Shown in pieces: positions 23,310-33,874 of a DNA stretch of 64,000 bases. Numbering within the stretch: position 1 is the first letter of the stretch; each line of letters opens with the position of its first letter. The translations under genes were made by a program, and so were the position numbers. Below the pieces are notes generated by a model that searched no databases, had not been told where the DNA came from, and saw only the letters and a list, made by a program, of their open reading frames with translations. The stretch covers positions 62,001 to 126,000 of the forward strand of contig NZ_BMEY01000001.1 in assembly GCF_014637405.1 (NCBI RefSeq), written 5' to 3'. Origin of the DNA: Ornithinibacillus halotolerans. Lineage in GTDB: Bacteria > Bacillota > Bacilli > Bacillales > Amphibacillaceae.

Positions 23310-24485
23310 ATGAGTAAATTTAAGCGAGTATTTTTAATTGTTATGGATTCTGTTGGTATTGGTGAAGCGCCAGATGCGGAAAAATACAATGACAAAGGTG
23401 CCGATACGTTAGGACATATTGCCGAACATATGGGTGGTTTACATATGCCAAATATGGGTGAATTAGGTTTGAGTAATATTCGTGAAATTAAAGGAATCGA
23501 AAAAGCAGTTAAACCAAAAGCCCACTTTACAAAAATGCAGGAAGCTTCTACTGGGAAAGATACAATGACAGGACATTGGGAAATAATGGGACTACATATT
23601 GATCAACCATTCCAAACATTCCCGGATGGTTTTCCAAAAGAATTGATTGATGAGTTAGAAAGTCGTACCGGCCGTAAAGTTATCGGAAATAAGCCTGCAT
23701 CTGGAACAGCTATTCTAGATGAACTAGGTAAAGAACATATGGAAACTGGTGCGCTCATTGTTTATACGTCAGCAGATTCCGTTCTTCAAATTGCAGCACA
23801 TGAAGAAATCATACCAATTGAAGAACAATACCGTATTTGTGAAGTAGCTAGAGAATTGACATTAGATGAAAAATATATGGTCGGTCGTGTTATTGCTCGT
23901 CCATTCATTGGAGAACCAGGAGCATTTGAACGTACATCAAATCGCCATGACTATGCGTTGAAACCATTTGGTAAAACAGTGATGAATACGTTAGAAGAAG
24001 AAAAATATGATGTGATTGCTATTGGGAAGATCTCTGATATTTATGATGGTGAAGGGGTTACGAAAGCTATTCGTACGAAAGACAATGATGACGGAATGAC
24101 AAAAATTGTAGAGTCATTAGACATGAATTTCCACGGAATTAGTTTCTTAAACCTCGTTGATTTTGATGCGAAATATGGACATAGAAGAGATCCAGAAGGC
24201 TATGGTAAAGCACTTGAAGAATATGATGCAAGACTTCCTGAAGTATTAAATAAAATGAAAGATGATGATTTATTAATTATTACGGCTGATCACGGAAATG
24301 ACCCTATTCACCATGGAACAGACCATACGCGTGAATATGTTCCTCTTCTTGTTTTCCATAAAGGAATAGAAGAAGGAACAGAACTACCTTTAAGAAAAAC
24401 ATTCGCAGATATTGGAGCAACAATCGCAGATAACTTTAATGTAAAGCTACCAGAACACGGAACAAGCTTTTTAAACGAAATTTAA
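23310..24485 (+). CDS. deoB: Phosphopentomutase
   Basis: Enzyme of 391 aa (drm/deoB) interconverting (deoxy)ribose-1- and -5-phosphate in nucleoside salvage. It has the alkaline-phosphatase-fold metal sites [12 protein letters not shown] at the N-terminus and TADHGNDP plus [12 protein letters not shown] near the C-terminus, and the active-site threonine region [13 protein letters not shown] 23310 has TGGGAGGT 9 bases before it; the earlier frame start at 23292 overlaps that SD. It heads the deoB-punA-pdp operon. Confidence 0.93.
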   Translation: MSKFKRVFLIVMDSVGIGEAPDAEKYNDKGADTLGHIAEHMGGLHMPNMGELGLSNIREIKGIEKAVKPKAHFTKMQEASTGKDTMTGHWEIMGLHIDQPFQTFPDGFPKELIDELESRTGRKVIGNKPASGTAILDELGKEHMETGALIVYTSADSVLQIAAHEEIIPIEEQYRICEVARELTLDEKYMVGRVIARPFIGEPGAFERTSNRHDYALKPFGKTVMNTLEEEKYDVIAIGKISDIYDGEGVTKAIRTKDNDDGMTKIVESLDMNFHGISFLNLVDFDAKYGHRRDPEGYGKALEEYDARLPEVLNKMKDDDLLIITADHGNDPIHHGTDHTREYVPLLVFHKGIEEGTELPLRKTFADIGATIADNFNVKLPEHGTSFLNEI

Positions 24486-24501
24486 TTGGGAGAGAATGAT
24501 T

Positions 24502-25323
24502 ATGAATTATTCAAACATAAAAGAAGCAAGCGAGTTTATTCAAAGTAAATTAACAACACAACCGGAATTAGGATTAGTTTTAGGATCTGGCCTAGGTGTA
24601 TTAGCAGATGAAATTGAAAATCCTACGATTATTTCTTACAATGAAATCCCATATTTCCCAGAATCAACTGTTTCTGGCCATAAAGGGCAACTAGTTGTTG
24701 GGGAATTAGAAGGAAAACAAGTATTAGTCATGCAAGGTCGTTTCCATTTTTATGAAGGGTATACGATGCAGCAAGTAACGTTCCCGATTCGTGTTATGAA
24801 AGAACTTGGCATCCAATCTTTAATCGTTACGAATGCAGCAGGTGGTATTAACGAAAGTTTTGAACCCGGAGATTTAATGGTTATTACCGATCAAATTAAT
24901 AATATGGGAACAAGTCCATTAATCGGACCAAATGATGAACAGTTAGGTGCACGTTTCCCTGATATGTCATCTGCATATGATAAAGAATATGTACAGCTTG
25001 CTTTGCAAGCTGCAGAACAACTGAATATAAAGGTACAAACTGGGGTATATGTTGGTAACACTGGTCCTGCTTATGAGACACCTGCTGAAGTTCGTATGTT
25101 ACGAACTTGGGGTGGAGATGCAGTCGGAATGTCAACCGTGCCAGAGGTAACAGTTGCTAATCACTCTAGCATGCGTGTGCTTGGAATTTCTTGTATTTCC
25201 AACATGGCTGCAGGAATTTTAGACCAACCATTAACACATGATGAAGTTATTGAGACAACGAATAAAGTAAAACAAGACTTTTTACAATTTGTAAGAAAAA
25301 TAATTCAAACTTTACCATTATAA
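24502..25323 (+). CDS. punA: Purine-nucleoside phosphorylase (trimeric class)
   Basis: Enzyme of 273 aa releasing purine bases from (deoxy)ribonucleosides. Family features are [13 protein letters not shown] (phosphate loop), [29 protein letters not shown] and [11 protein letters not shown] 24502 gives better spacing to GGGAGAG than 24496. It lies 16 bp after deoB and 13 bp before pdp, forming a salvage operon. Confidence 0.93.
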   Translation: MNYSNIKEASEFIQSKLTTQPELGLVLGSGLGVLADEIENPTIISYNEIPYFPESTVSGHKGQLVVGELEGKQVLVMQGRFHFYEGYTMQQVTFPIRVMKELGIQSLIVTNAAGGINESFEPGDLMVITDQINNMGTSPLIGPNDEQLGARFPDMSSAYDKEYVQLALQAAEQLNIKVQTGVYVGNTGPAYETPAEVRMLRTWGGDAVGMSTVPEVTVANHSSMRVLGISCISNMAAGILDQPLTHDEVIETTNKVKQDFLQFVRKIIQTLPL

Positions 25324-25336
25324 ACGGGGTGATACG

Positions 25337-26641
25337 ATGAGAATGTACGACATAATTGAGAAAAAACGTGATGGTAATGAACTATCTGAAGAAGAAATTC
25401 GATTTTTTATTAATGGATATACAAACGGGGATATCCCAGATTATCAAGTTAGTGCGTTAATGATGGCGATTTACTTCCAAGATATGACTGAAAAGGAACG
25501 AGCAACATTAACGATGGCAATGGTAGAGTCTGGAGATCAAATTGACCTAGCTGCGATTGAAGGTATTAAAGTGGATAAACACTCAACAGGTGGTGTAGGG
25601 GATACAACAACACTTGTCCTTGCTCCACTAGTTGCTTCAGTTGGCGCACCGGTTGCGAAAATGAGTGGTAGAGGGTTAGGTCATACTGGTGGAACAATAG
25701 ATAAATTAGAGGCTGTCTCTGGATTTCATACTGAGATTTCCAATGAAGAATTTATTAACCTTGTAAATGAAAATAAAGTGTCTGTAATTGGTCAAACAGG
25801 GAACTTAACACCAGCTGATAAGAAACTTTATAGTTTACGTGATGTAACGGCAACAGTGAATTCTATTCCGTTAATTGCAAGTTCAATCATGAGTAAGAAA
25901 ATCGCATCTGGTGCAGATGCCATTGTATTAGACGTAAAAACTGGTGCAGGTGCATTTATGAAAGACTTAGATGATGCAAAAGCATTAGCACACGCAATGG
26001 TATCGATTGGTAAACAAGTTGGTCGTAACACGATGGCGGTTATTTCTGATATGAGTCAACCACTTGGATTTGCAATTGGAAATGCTTTAGAAGTAAAAGA
26101 AGCGATTGATACATTACAAGGTAAAGGTCCAGAAGATTTAACAGAACTTTGCCTCGTATTGGGTAGCCAAATGGTCGTATTAGCAGAAAAAACAAATACG
26201 ATTGAAGAGGCTAGAAAAATGTTAGAAGAAAATATGGCAAATGGTAAAGCTCTAGAACAGTTCAAAGTTTTCCTTGCATCACAAGGTGGCGATGCTTCTG
26301 TTGTTGATAATCCTGAACGACTTCCGAAAGCAACATATCAAATTGATGTAGCTGCTGATCAGTCTGGATTTATTGATACAATCGTAGCTGATGAAATCGG
26401 AACTGCAGCAATGATGCTTGGTGCTGGAAGAGCGACGAAGGAATCTGAAATTGATCTATCTGTCGGTATTGTCCTACATAAAAAAGTAGGCGATAAAGTA
26501 GAAGCAGGTGAAACGTTATTAACTTTACACGCTAATACAGAAAATGTAGATAATGTGATTCAGCTAATTAAAGAAAACATTCTTATTAGTGACAAGGCTG
26601 TAAAAGAACCGAAGTTAATATATGAAATGATTACAGAATAA
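25337..26641 (+). CDS. pdp: Pyrimidine-nucleoside phosphorylase
   Basis: Enzyme of 434 aa splitting uridine and thymidine by phosphorolysis. The signature [14 protein letters not shown] (about 81-94), [16 protein letters not shown] and the C-terminal PYNP domain (about 345-430) are present. In B. subtilis pdp lies elsewhere with dra-nupC; here it completes the deoB-punA-pdp operon, so purine and pyrimidine nucleoside breakdown plus pentose mutase are in one transcript, closed by a strong terminator. Confidence 0.93.
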   Translation: MRMYDIIEKKRDGNELSEEEIRFFINGYTNGDIPDYQVSALMMAIYFQDMTEKERATLTMAMVESGDQIDLAAIEGIKVDKHSTGGVGDTTTLVLAPLVASVGAPVAKMSGRGLGHTGGTIDKLEAVSGFHTEISNEEFINLVNENKVSVIGQTGNLTPADKKLYSLRDVTATVNSIPLIASSIMSKKIASGADAIVLDVKTGAGAFMKDLDDAKALAHAMVSIGKQVGRNTMAVISDMSQPLGFAIGNALEVKEAIDTLQGKGPEDLTELCLVLGSQMVVLAEKTNTIEEARKMLEENMANGKALEQFKVFLASQGGDASVVDNPERLPKATYQIDVAADQSGFIDTIVADEIGTAAMMLGAGRATKESEIDLSVGIVLHKKVGDKVEAGETLLTLHANTENVDNVIQLIKENILISDKAVKEPKLIYEMITE

Positions 26642-26647
26642 AGAAAT

Positions 26648-26690
26648 GAGAAGGGAATATCTAGTGGAATAACTAGATATTCTCTTTTTA
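26648..26690 (+). terminator. Terminator of deoB-punA-pdp
   Basis: GAATATCTAGT / ACTAGATATTC with flanking GAGA/TCTC and a TTTTTA tail. Confidence 0.85.
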
Positions 26691-26865
26691 TAGGGTGGGC
26701 TTTTCATTTGTCATTTTAACCGTGATTCGAGTTCAAAATGAATAATGAGAATCACCCTCTACTAAACCGCATTGCAAATTTACAATTAAATCTCTATAAA
26801 CTACTTATATAATTGTTTAAATTTGGCAATCCTAACATTATATTGATTGCTGGAGGTAAAACAAG

Positions 26866-28047
26866 ATGAAAAAGTATGTTCTAATGATTAGTTTACTATT
26901 TTTCACATTTTCTATGTTCACTATACCAATAGTGGCAGAAGAAAAGAGTCAGTCAAATCAACAAGAATCACGTGATATTGCTCCCGATGCAAAATCCGGC
27001 ATTTTAATAGAACGGGATACAGGAAAGATTTTATTTGAAAAAGGGGCTCATGAAAAGTTACCACCTGCTAGTATGACAAAGATTATGACCCTTCTATTAA
27101 TAATGGAAGAATTAGATAATGGTAACTTAAAGAAAGATGAAATGATTCGAATTAGTGAGAATGCAGCCTCTATGGGTGGATCTCAGATTTTCCTAGAAGC
27201 AGGGGAAGAAATGAAGGTTGATGATTTGTTGAAGGCGATTGCCGTTGCATCTGCTAATGATGCTAGTGTCGCACTTGCAGAACGAATTTCAGGAAGTGAA
27301 GAAGCATTTGTGGATAAAATGAATCAACGTGCAAAAGAATTAGGTTTAAAGAATACGAACTTCCAAAATACAACCGGATTACCTGCGAAAGATCATTATA
27401 GTACTTCTTACGATATGGCAATGATGGCAAAAGAATTATTAAGCTATGAATCCATTACAGACTATACATCTATTTATGAAGATTATTTACGAAAAGGAAC
27501 TGAAGATGAGTTCTGGTTAGTCAATACAAATAAATTAGTTCGATTTTATCCTGGTGTAGATGGGTTGAAAACAGGATTTACGAATGAAGCAAAGTATTGT
27601 TTAACTGCTACAGCTAAAAAAGGCGATATGCGTGTAATTGCAGTTGTGATGGGTGTCGATACACCAAAAGAGAGAAATGCAACTGTTTCTAGCATGCTTG
27701 ATTTTGCATTTAATACGTATGAAACGAAAAAGTTATTTGATCAGAAACAACCGATTACGACATTAAAGCTATTAAAAGCAGAAAAAAATAAAGTCGATGT
27801 TGTCGCTTCTCAATCAATTAGTACCGTGTACAAAAAAGGGGAGTCAATTGATGATTTAACAACATCTGTTAAGCTAAATGATGTAACATTACCACTGAAA
27901 AAAGGTACACAAGTGGGTACATTGCAAGTGAAAAATGGGGAAAAGTTACTATCGGAGACACCTTTAATCGTTACAGAAGATGTAGAAAAAGCATCTATTT
28001 TTACACTATTTAAACGTTCACTTCAAAAGGTGTCGAAAAACGACTGA
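26866..28047 (+). CDS. dacF: D-alanyl-D-alanine carboxypeptidase DacF
   Basis: Penicillin-binding carboxypeptidase of 393 aa made in the forespore and acting on spore-peptidoglycan cross-linking. Signal peptide 1-24 ([15 protein letters not shown]...VAEE), catalytic SMTK at 69-72, SAND (SxN) and KTGFTNE (KTG) motifs, then a C-terminal beta domain and an amphipathic tail (about 375-393). It immediately precedes spoIIAA as in B. subtilis. GGAGG lies before the start. A clear sigma-F/G promoter could not be picked. Confidence 0.92.
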   Translation: MKKYVLMISLLFFTFSMFTIPIVAEEKSQSNQQESRDIAPDAKSGILIERDTGKILFEKGAHEKLPPASMTKIMTLLLIMEELDNGNLKKDEMIRISENAASMGGSQIFLEAGEEMKVDDLLKAIAVASANDASVALAERISGSEEAFVDKMNQRAKELGLKNTNFQNTTGLPAKDHYSTSYDMAMMAKELLSYESITDYTSIYEDYLRKGTEDEFWLVNTNKLVRFYPGVDGLKTGFTNEAKYCLTATAKKGDMRVIAVVMGVDTPKERNATVSSMLDFAFNTYETKKLFDQKQPITTLKLLKAEKNKVDVVASQSISTVYKKGESIDDLTTSVKLNDVTLPLKKGTQVGTLQVKNGEKLLSETPLIVTEDVEKASIFTLFKRSLQKVSKND

Positions 28048-28092
28048 TTTCATCTAGTTTAGGAGAATTTCTTCTTCTTTTGTCTATTGAGA

Positions 28093-28118
28093 AGGAGTTT
28101 ACCCATTTCATCACGAAT
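28093..28118 (+). promoter_or_regulatory. Sigma-H promoter of the spoIIA operon
   Basis: AGGAGTT (28093-28099), 12 bp, CACGAAT (28112-28118), matching the sigma-H pattern RnAGGAWWW-N11/12-RnnGAAT. The spoIIA operon is a classical sigma-H target and the site lies 34 bp before the spoIIAA start. Confidence 0.7.
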
Positions 28119-28151
28119 AGTACTTACATAAGCCATGTAAGGAGGATTAAA

Positions 28152-28505
28152 ATGGGTCTACAATCAACATTTGAAGTAAAAGAAGATGTTCTTATTGTTC
28201 GACTGTCAGGAGAATTAGATCATCATGAAGCAGAGAAATTACGAGATGAATGGAAGAACATGTTATATCATCATCCAGTTAAACATGTGGTCCTGAATTT
28301 AGAGCAAGTTAGTTTTATGGACAGCTCTGGACTTGGAGTAGTCTTAGGTCGATATAAAGAAGTTTTACAATTGGGTGGGCAAATGGTTGTTTGTTCTATA
28401 CCACATTCAATCAAACGTTTGTTTGAAATGTCTGGGATGTTCAAAATAATAAGGCTTGAGGAGAATGAAATGTTTGCTCTAGAAACTTTGGGGGTGGCTT
28501 CATGA
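28152..28505 (+). CDS. spoIIAA: Anti-sigma-F factor antagonist
   Basis: STAS-domain protein of 117 aa. When dephosphorylated it captures SpoIIAB and frees sigma-F in the forespore. The phospho-acceptor is S58 in [12 protein letters not shown] 28152 follows AAGGAGG; the longer in-frame start at 28080 would run over the sigma-H promoter. Its stop overlaps the spoIIAB start by 4 bp. Confidence 0.94.
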   Translation: MGLQSTFEVKEDVLIVRLSGELDHHEAEKLRDEWKNMLYHHPVKHVVLNLEQVSFMDSSGLGVVLGRYKEVLQLGGQMVVCSIPHSIKRLFEMSGMFKIIRLEENEMFALETLGVAS

Positions 28506-28945
28506 GAAATGAAATGCATGTCGAGTTTTCGAGCGTAAGTCAAAATGAATCGTTCGCTCGTGTTACTGTCGCATCATTTGTAGCACAACTCGACCCAACG
28601 ATGGATGAATTAACCGAAATTAAGACTGTTGTGTCAGAGGCAGTTACAAATGCGATTATTCACGGCTATAACAATGAACCTGATCATAAAGTTTCCATTA
28701 CCTGCCGATATGATGAAGAAGGGGAAGTGGAGATTGTTATTCGTGATTATGGGGTAGGTATTGAAGATGTCGATGAAGCAAGACAGCCTCTTTACACGTC
28801 TAAGCCAGAATTAGAACGTTCTGGAATGGGCTTTACCATTATTGAAAATTTCATGGATTCTGTCGAAGTCATTTCTAAGCATGGAGAAGGTACTTCTGTT
28901 TATATGAAAAAGCAGTTAACTAAAAGTAAAACGGTTTATAATTAA
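28502..28945 (+). CDS. spoIIAB: Anti-sigma-F factor and kinase
   Basis: Protein of 147 aa with the HATPase-type kinase fold: N box [16 protein letters not shown]1 box [10 protein letters not shown]2 box [15 protein letters not shown]. It holds sigma-F inactive and phosphorylates SpoIIAA. The ATGA overlap with spoIIAA and the 12-bp gap to sigF give the standard tricistronic spoIIA order. Confidence 0.94.
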   Translation: MRNEMHVEFSSVSQNESFARVTVASFVAQLDPTMDELTEIKTVVSEAVTNAIIHGYNNEPDHKVSITCRYDEEGEVEIVIRDYGVGIEDVDEARQPLYTSKPELERSGMGFTIIENFMDSVEVISKHGEGTSVYMKKQLTKSKTVYN

Positions 28946-28957
28946 GGATGTATGCCA

Positions 28958-29710
28958 ATGGTTAATGTAAAGCAGGATAAACGGAATGAAGCATTAACAG
29001 ATGAACAAGTAAAAGCGTATATTCTTAAAAGTCAGCAAGGCGATAAAGAAGCCAGAGATTTTCTAGTCGAAAAAAATATACGCCTCGTTTGGTCCGTTGT
29101 ACAACGGTTTATGAACAGAGGATATGATCCAGATGATTTATTTCAAATAGGAAGTATCGGGTTGATTAAGTCTATTGATAAATTCGATTTATCTTATGAT
29201 GTACGATTTTCAACGTATGCTGTACCAATGATTATCGGTGAAATTCAACGATTTCTTCGTGATGATGGAAGTGTGAAAGTTAGTCGTTCACTTAAAGAAA
29301 TAGGGAACAAGATTCGAAAGAAAAAAGATGAACTGACAAAGGAATATGGTAGATCTCCAACGATTAATGAAATCGCCGAAGCATTAGAAATTTCACCTGA
29401 GGAAGTCGTTCATGCGCAAGAGGCTGCGAAAACTCCACATTCCATTCATGAAACAGTATTTGAAAATGATGGGGATCCGATTACATTATTAGATCAAATC
29501 GCTGACCAAGATTCGAATTGGTTTGATAAGCTTTCCTTAGAAGAAGCAATTCGTGGCTTGAATGAGCGGGAGCGGTTAATTCTCTATTTACGTTACTATA
29601 AAGATCAAACCCAATCCGAAGTAGCCGAACGACTCGGTATCTCTCAAGTACAAGTATCACGATTAGAAAAAAAAATACTATTTGAAATGAAAAGTAAAAT
29701 CGATCCATAG
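28958..29710 (+). CDS. sigF: Forespore sigma factor F
   Basis: Sigma-70-family protein of 250 aa. Region 2 is DPDDLFQIGSIGLIKSIDKF and STYAVPMIIGEIQRFLRDDG, followed by region 3 and region 4 with the helix-turn-helix TQSEVAERLGISQVQVSRLE. These match SigF of the sporulation sigma group. ATG 28958 is chosen over 28952 for spacing from AAGGATG. The gene ends in a strong terminator that overlaps its stop codon. Confidence 0.94.
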   Translation: MVNVKQDKRNEALTDEQVKAYILKSQQGDKEARDFLVEKNIRLVWSVVQRFMNRGYDPDDLFQIGSIGLIKSIDKFDLSYDVRFSTYAVPMIIGEIQRFLRDDGSVKVSRSLKEIGNKIRKKKDELTKEYGRSPTINEIAEALEISPEEVVHAQEAAKTPHSIHETVFENDGDPITLLDQIADQDSNWFDKLSLEEAIRGLNERERLILYLRYYKDQTQSEVAERLGISQVQVSRLEKKILFEMKSKIDP

Positions 29711-29747
29711 AGCTATTAGGGGGAAAGTCCCCCTAGTAGCTCTTTTT
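29710..29747 (+). terminator. Terminator of spoIIA operon
   Basis: GAGCTA-T-TAGGGGG / CCCCCTA-G-TAGCTC with an AAAGT loop and T5. The first base is the last base of the sigF stop. Confidence 0.9.
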
Positions 29748-29829
29748 AATTTATCAAGAGAAACTAATAATTTTCTTGTTTCAACAGATAATAAGTACTA
29801 TCGAATGATTCCTCTCGAGGTGAAGAAGA

Positions 29830-30450
29830 ATGGATGGAATTATTTACTTACGCATGAAAAGACATTTAGAAATTAGAAATCCGATGGAGATTAAATTAAA
29901 AGATGTAGCACATCTTACATCAAATTCTCCTCAAACAGCTACGAATCTAGAAGAGTTACGAATTTATCGTATTACCGAAAAAGATAAAGAAATTGTCATT
30001 ATTGATAGCTTTTTAATTATTAAGCATCTCAGCGAACGTTTTCCAAATGTCGAGATTCAATTATTAGGTCCAGAACAGACAATCATCCGAATCAATAGAT
30101 ATAAGAAAAGACCGAGTGTTTTTATTGTCGCTTTAGTTTGGCTTCTATTATTCATTGGTACAGCAATGACCATCATCAATTTCCACTATGATGTTAGTAT
30201 GCAAGCTGTTCAGCAAAAACTCCATTTTTTACTAACCGGTGAAGAAAATGAATATCCACTTTGGATTCAAATTCCTTATTCATTCGGATTAGGGGTTGGA
30301 ATGATATTATTTTTTAACCATTGGTTTAAAAAGAGATTTAATGAAGAGCCAAGTCCATTAGAAGTTGAAATCCACAATTACCAGAAGTCATTAGACGATT
30401 ATATGAACTATCATGAGAATAAATTAAATGATCCCAAGTATCCTAATTAA
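29830..30450 (+). CDS. spoVAA: Stage V sporulation protein AA
   Basis: Protein of 206 aa with an N-terminal soluble alpha/beta domain (about 1-95) and two membrane helices (about 96-120 and 148-165), as in SpoVAA. SpoVA proteins handle dipicolinic acid and water movement in the developing and germinating spore. GAGGTGAAG lies upstream. Its 3' end overlaps spoVAB by 23 bp. It is separated from sigF by a terminator, so it needs its own forespore promoter (not confidently seen). Confidence 0.9.
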   Translation: MDGIIYLRMKRHLEIRNPMEIKLKDVAHLTSNSPQTATNLEELRIYRITEKDKEIVIIDSFLIIKHLSERFPNVEIQLLGPEQTIIRINRYKKRPSVFIVALVWLLLFIGTAMTIINFHYDVSMQAVQQKLHFLLTGEENEYPLWIQIPYSFGLGVGMILFFNHWFKKRFNEEPSPLEVEIHNYQKSLDDYMNYHENKLNDPKYPN

Positions 30451-30856
30451 TGTTATAGAAATTTTTATTGGATTTGCTGGTGGACTTGCGGTAGGTTGTG
30501 GCTTTGTTGCGTTTCTCACGGTACTTGGCATTATTCCTAGATTAATACAATTAACAAAAACATTACATCTCATTAAAGTGTACACAGGTTGTGTCATTCT
30601 AGGAACAATGATGGGGTCCTATTTATCCTTTGCTAATGTTTCTTGGAATCACCCAGTTATCTTGCTTGTCTTATGGGGAGCTTTTCATGGCATCTTTAAT
30701 GGAATGCTTGCAGCGGCATTAACGGAAGTTCTTAATGTATTTCCGTTATTGTCGAAACGAATAAGATTAGATAATAAATTAATTACCTTAATGATGGCTG
30801 TTGTATTAGGCAAAATTGTCGGGTCATTGTTTCAATGGATTATTTTAGTAAGGTAA
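30428..30856 (+). CDS. spoVAB: Stage V sporulation protein AB
   Basis: Membrane protein of 142 aa with about four helices (near 5-28, 45-62, 70-98, 118-140). Start MIPSILINVIEIFIGFAGG matches SpoVAB. The overlap with spoVAA and weak own SD suggest coupled translation. Only 18 bp separate it from spoVAF, leaving no room for the spoVAC-AD-AE genes that follow in B. subtilis. Confidence 0.9.
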   Translation: MIPSILINVIEIFIGFAGGLAVGCGFVAFLTVLGIIPRLIQLTKTLHLIKVYTGCVILGTMMGSYLSFANVSWNHPVILLVLWGAFHGIFNGMLAAALTEVLNVFPLLSKRIRLDNKLITLMMAVVLGKIVGSLFQWIILVR

Positions 30857-30874
30857 GAGAATGGAGGTAATATT

Positions 30875-32341
30875 TTGACAAATCATCCTGTATCACCAAT
30901 GTTACGAGAAAATGAAGCCTATTTAAAAGAGCGAGTTGGAGTAGGTACGTCATTTGATGTAGGATTTAGGTCGATTACATTAATCAAAACAGATATTCAG
31001 TTATATTATGTTACAGGCTTAATTGATAGTTTAATCATTCAAGATATTATAGAAGAATTAGTTAACCTAAATGAAAAAGAGAAAGAAAGAAAAAAAGTAG
31101 CAGAAATTATTAAAAATCGTTTACTACACCAACAAGTGGATAACGTAAAAACAATGGATGAAGCAGTTGACCAAATGTTATCCGGATTAATTGTTATCTT
31201 CATTGATGGGGAACGATTTGCTTATGTTGTTGATGTCCGAAGCTATCCAGGAAGAAGCCCACAAGAACCAGATACAGAACGGGTTATTCGTGGTTCACGG
31301 GATGGCTTTACGGAAAATATTATTGAGAATACAGCCTTAACACGTAGAAGAATCCGTGATGAGAGACTTCGTAATGAAATGATGAAAGTAGGAGAACGTT
31401 CCAAAACAGATATCTGTATTTCCTACATAAAAGATATTGCTGATGAAGGACTAATAAAATTATTAAAAGAAAAAATTGAAAAGATCGATATCGATGGAAT
31501 TACAATGGCGGAAAAATCATTAGAAGAATATATCGTCGAAAGGAGATGGAATCCGTATCCTTTAGTACGATTTACAGAAAGACCAGATGTAGCAGCAAAT
31601 CATTTATTAGAAGGACATGTGCTACTTATCGTAGATACTTCACCAAGTGTCATCATTGTTCCAACAACATTTTTCCATCATTCACAGCATGCAGAAGAAC
31701 ATAGACAAGCACCGATGATTGGTACATTCATTCGTTGGATTCGCTTTTTAGCGATCTTTCTGTCTATTTTCTTATTGCCGACATGGCTATTATTTGTCAT
31801 GGATCCTTCATTGTTACCGAAGGAATTATCCTTCATTGGGCCAAATGAAGAAGGGAATATTCCTATTTCAATTCAGCTCTTGCTCGCAGTAATAGGGATT
31901 GAGTTTTTACGAATGGCAGCTATTCATACACCGACCGCTTTATCTACTGCGATGGGTTTAATTGCAGCGGTATTAATTGGACAAATTGCCATTGATGTTG
32001 GTTTATTAAGTCCAGAAGTTATTCTATATGCTTCTATTAGTGCCATTGGTTCCTACGTGACATCCAGCTATGAACTCAGTGTTGCCAATAAGGCAGTAAC
32101 TGTTGCCTTGTTAGTCATAACAGCACTGTTTGGATTAATTGGGTATGTCATTGCAACAACGATATTCATCTTGTTTTTAGCAAGTTTAAAATCGATGCGA
32201 ACACCGTATTTATGGCCATTACTTCCATTTAATGGGAAGGCGTTGTTAACGACATTCATTCGAATCCCAACACCATTTGCTAATACTCGACCAAGTATCG
32301 TACACCCTAAAAATATTTACCGTCAACCTAAAAATAATTAA
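30875..32341 (+). CDS. spoVAF: SpoVAF, GerA-family spore membrane protein
   Basis: Protein of 488 aa of the GerA-A family: a long N-terminal soluble region (1-285) with the SYPGRSPQEPDTERVIRGSR signature, then about five to six membrane helices (287-450) including PTALSTAMGLIAAVLIGQIA. B. subtilis SpoVAF is made in the forespore and sits in the inner membrane, where it aids germination. TTG start with TGGAGGT 5-6 bases upstream. It is the last gene of the shortened spoVA operon. Confidence 0.9.
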   Translation: MTNHPVSPMLRENEAYLKERVGVGTSFDVGFRSITLIKTDIQLYYVTGLIDSLIIQDIIEELVNLNEKEKERKKVAEIIKNRLLHQQVDNVKTMDEAVDQMLSGLIVIFIDGERFAYVVDVRSYPGRSPQEPDTERVIRGSRDGFTENIIENTALTRRRIRDERLRNEMMKVGERSKTDICISYIKDIADEGLIKLLKEKIEKIDIDGITMAEKSLEEYIVERRWNPYPLVRFTERPDVAANHLLEGHVLLIVDTSPSVIIVPTTFFHHSQHAEEHRQAPMIGTFIRWIRFLAIFLSIFLLPTWLLFVMDPSLLPKELSFIGPNEEGNIPISIQLLLAVIGIEFLRMAAIHTPTALSTAMGLIAAVLIGQIAIDVGLLSPEVILYASISAIGSYVTSSYELSVANKAVTVALLVITALFGLIGYVIATTIFILFLASLKSMRTPYLWPLLPFNGKALLTTFIRIPTPFANTRPSIVHPKNIYRQPKNN

Positions 32342-32343
32342 GA

Positions 32344-32401
32344 AAGGATAAAAGCCTTGTTCAAAATACTCCATTGAACAGGGTTTTATCCTTTTGTTTT
32401 T
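32344..32401 (+). terminator. Terminator of spoVA operon
   Basis: AAGGATAAAA-g-CCTTGTTCAA / TTGAACAGG-g-TTTTATCCTTTTG: a long stem with one internal mismatch and a T-rich tail. Confidence 0.9.
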
Positions 32402-32473
32402 CGAGGGATTGTGATAAATTTTTTATAAGTATTTTTTGAATTGACAATAAATAGTAGAATAGGTGTGGTACAG

Positions 32474-33781
32474 ATGGTATTAAATAATTACCCATTTACG
32501 ATGAATGAACGTGGTCATTTAGAAATTGGTGGAATAGATACAGTAGAACTTGCAAGCAAATATGGTACACCCCTATATGTTTATGATGTCTCGTTAATTC
32601 GCCAGCGTTGTCGCGCGTTTGTGAAAACGTTTCAAAACTTAGGCGTAAAAGCGCAAGTAGCCTATGCTAGTAAAGCTTTCTCATCAATCGCAATCTTACA
32701 AGTGATGAAGCAAGAAGGACTATCTGTTGATGTTGTGTCAGAGGGTGAATTATATACAGCATTACAAGCTGGAGTAGACCCGAAAAAAATCCATATGCAC
32801 GGAAATAATAAAAGCCGTCGTGAACTTGAAATGGCAGTAGAAAATAATATTGGTTGCATTGTTGTAGATAATTTTTATGAAATTGAATTACTTACAGAAG
32901 TTTTAGAACAAGCCGAGAAAAAGATAGACTGTATTCTTCGAGTGACCCCAGGTATCCACTCGGAGACACATCAATATATTATAACTGGTAATGAAGACTC
33001 CAAGTTTGGATTTGATTTACAAAATGGACAAGCTGACCAAGCATTTCAGTTAGTAAAAGATCATCCTTATTTAAATATGAAGGGCCTACATTGCCACATT
33101 GGGTCACAAATCTTTGATACGGAAGGCTTTGTTCAAGCAACTAAAATATTATTTAATAAATTAAGAGATTGGAACGAAGGGTTTGCCTATGCTCCAGAAG
33201 TACTAAATTTAGGTGGTGGCTTTGGGATCCGTTATACAGAGGAGGATAAACCGTTACCACTAGAAAATTATGTTGAGAGATTAGTAGATACGGTAAAACA
33301 AGAAAGTGATGCCCTTCAAATTCCAATGCCAGAAATATGGATAGAACCAGGACGTTCGATTGTTGGAGATGCAGGATTAACATTGTACACAATCGGTTCT
33401 AAAAAACATATCCCAGGCATTCGCGATTATATATCGGTTGACGGTGGCATGACGGATAATATCCGACCAGCTTTATACCAAGCAAAGTATCATGGAGTGC
33501 TTGCAAACCGAGTAAGGGAGAAATGTGAAGAAATTGTATCTGTCGCAGGGAAATGTTGTGAATCAGGCGATATGTTAATTTGGGATTTACCAGTTCCGAA
33601 CGTTAATAGCGGAGATATACTTGCTATACTTTCTACAGGAGCATATGGGTATTCCATGGCTAGTAATTATAATCGTATTCAACGAGCTGCTGTTGTCTTC
33701 GTAGAAAATGGCGAGGACAAACTTGTCATTCGACGTGAATCTTATGAAGATATTATTAGTCACGATCTTTCCTATGAATAA
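32474..33781 (+). CDS. lysA: Diaminopimelate decarboxylase
   Basis: PLP enzyme of 435 aa forming lysine from meso-diaminopimelate, the last step of lysine synthesis. The PLP lysine is K67 in QVAYASKAFSS; other family signatures are HGNNKSRREL, GLHCHIGSQ, NLGGGFG, EPGRSIVGDAG and CCESGD. ATG 32474 follows AGGTGTGG; the earlier in-frame TTG at 32441 lies in a TTGACA-containing promoter-like stretch and lacks an SD. spoVA-lysA order is conserved. No lysine riboswitch was recognised in front. Confidence 0.92.
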   Translation: MVLNNYPFTMNERGHLEIGGIDTVELASKYGTPLYVYDVSLIRQRCRAFVKTFQNLGVKAQVAYASKAFSSIAILQVMKQEGLSVDVVSEGELYTALQAGVDPKKIHMHGNNKSRRELEMAVENNIGCIVVDNFYEIELLTEVLEQAEKKIDCILRVTPGIHSETHQYIITGNEDSKFGFDLQNGQADQAFQLVKDHPYLNMKGLHCHIGSQIFDTEGFVQATKILFNKLRDWNEGFAYAPEVLNLGGGFGIRYTEEDKPLPLENYVERLVDTVKQESDALQIPMPEIWIEPGRSIVGDAGLTLYTIGSKKHIPGIRDYISVDGGMTDNIRPALYQAKYHGVLANRVREKCEEIVSVAGKCCESGDMLIWDLPVPNVNSGDILAILSTGAYGYSMASNYNRIQRAAVVFVENGEDKLVIRRESYEDIISHDLSYE

Positions 33782-33874
33782 TAGGACATTTGGAGTAGAA
33801 ACTTTAATTTAAAACATTAAAATGGTATCATGAGTTAGGTAATAAACATTTTTTACTTATTAGGAGATGAAATA

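Noticed and set aside
28080-28151. Longer spoIIAA frame
   Set aside because: It would run through the sigma-H promoter; AAGGAGG directly before ATG 28152 and homology fix the start.
32342-32473. Lysine riboswitch before lysA
   Set aside because: The space holds the spoVA terminator and about 70 bp of AT-rich DNA, too short for an L-box, and the conserved elements are missing.
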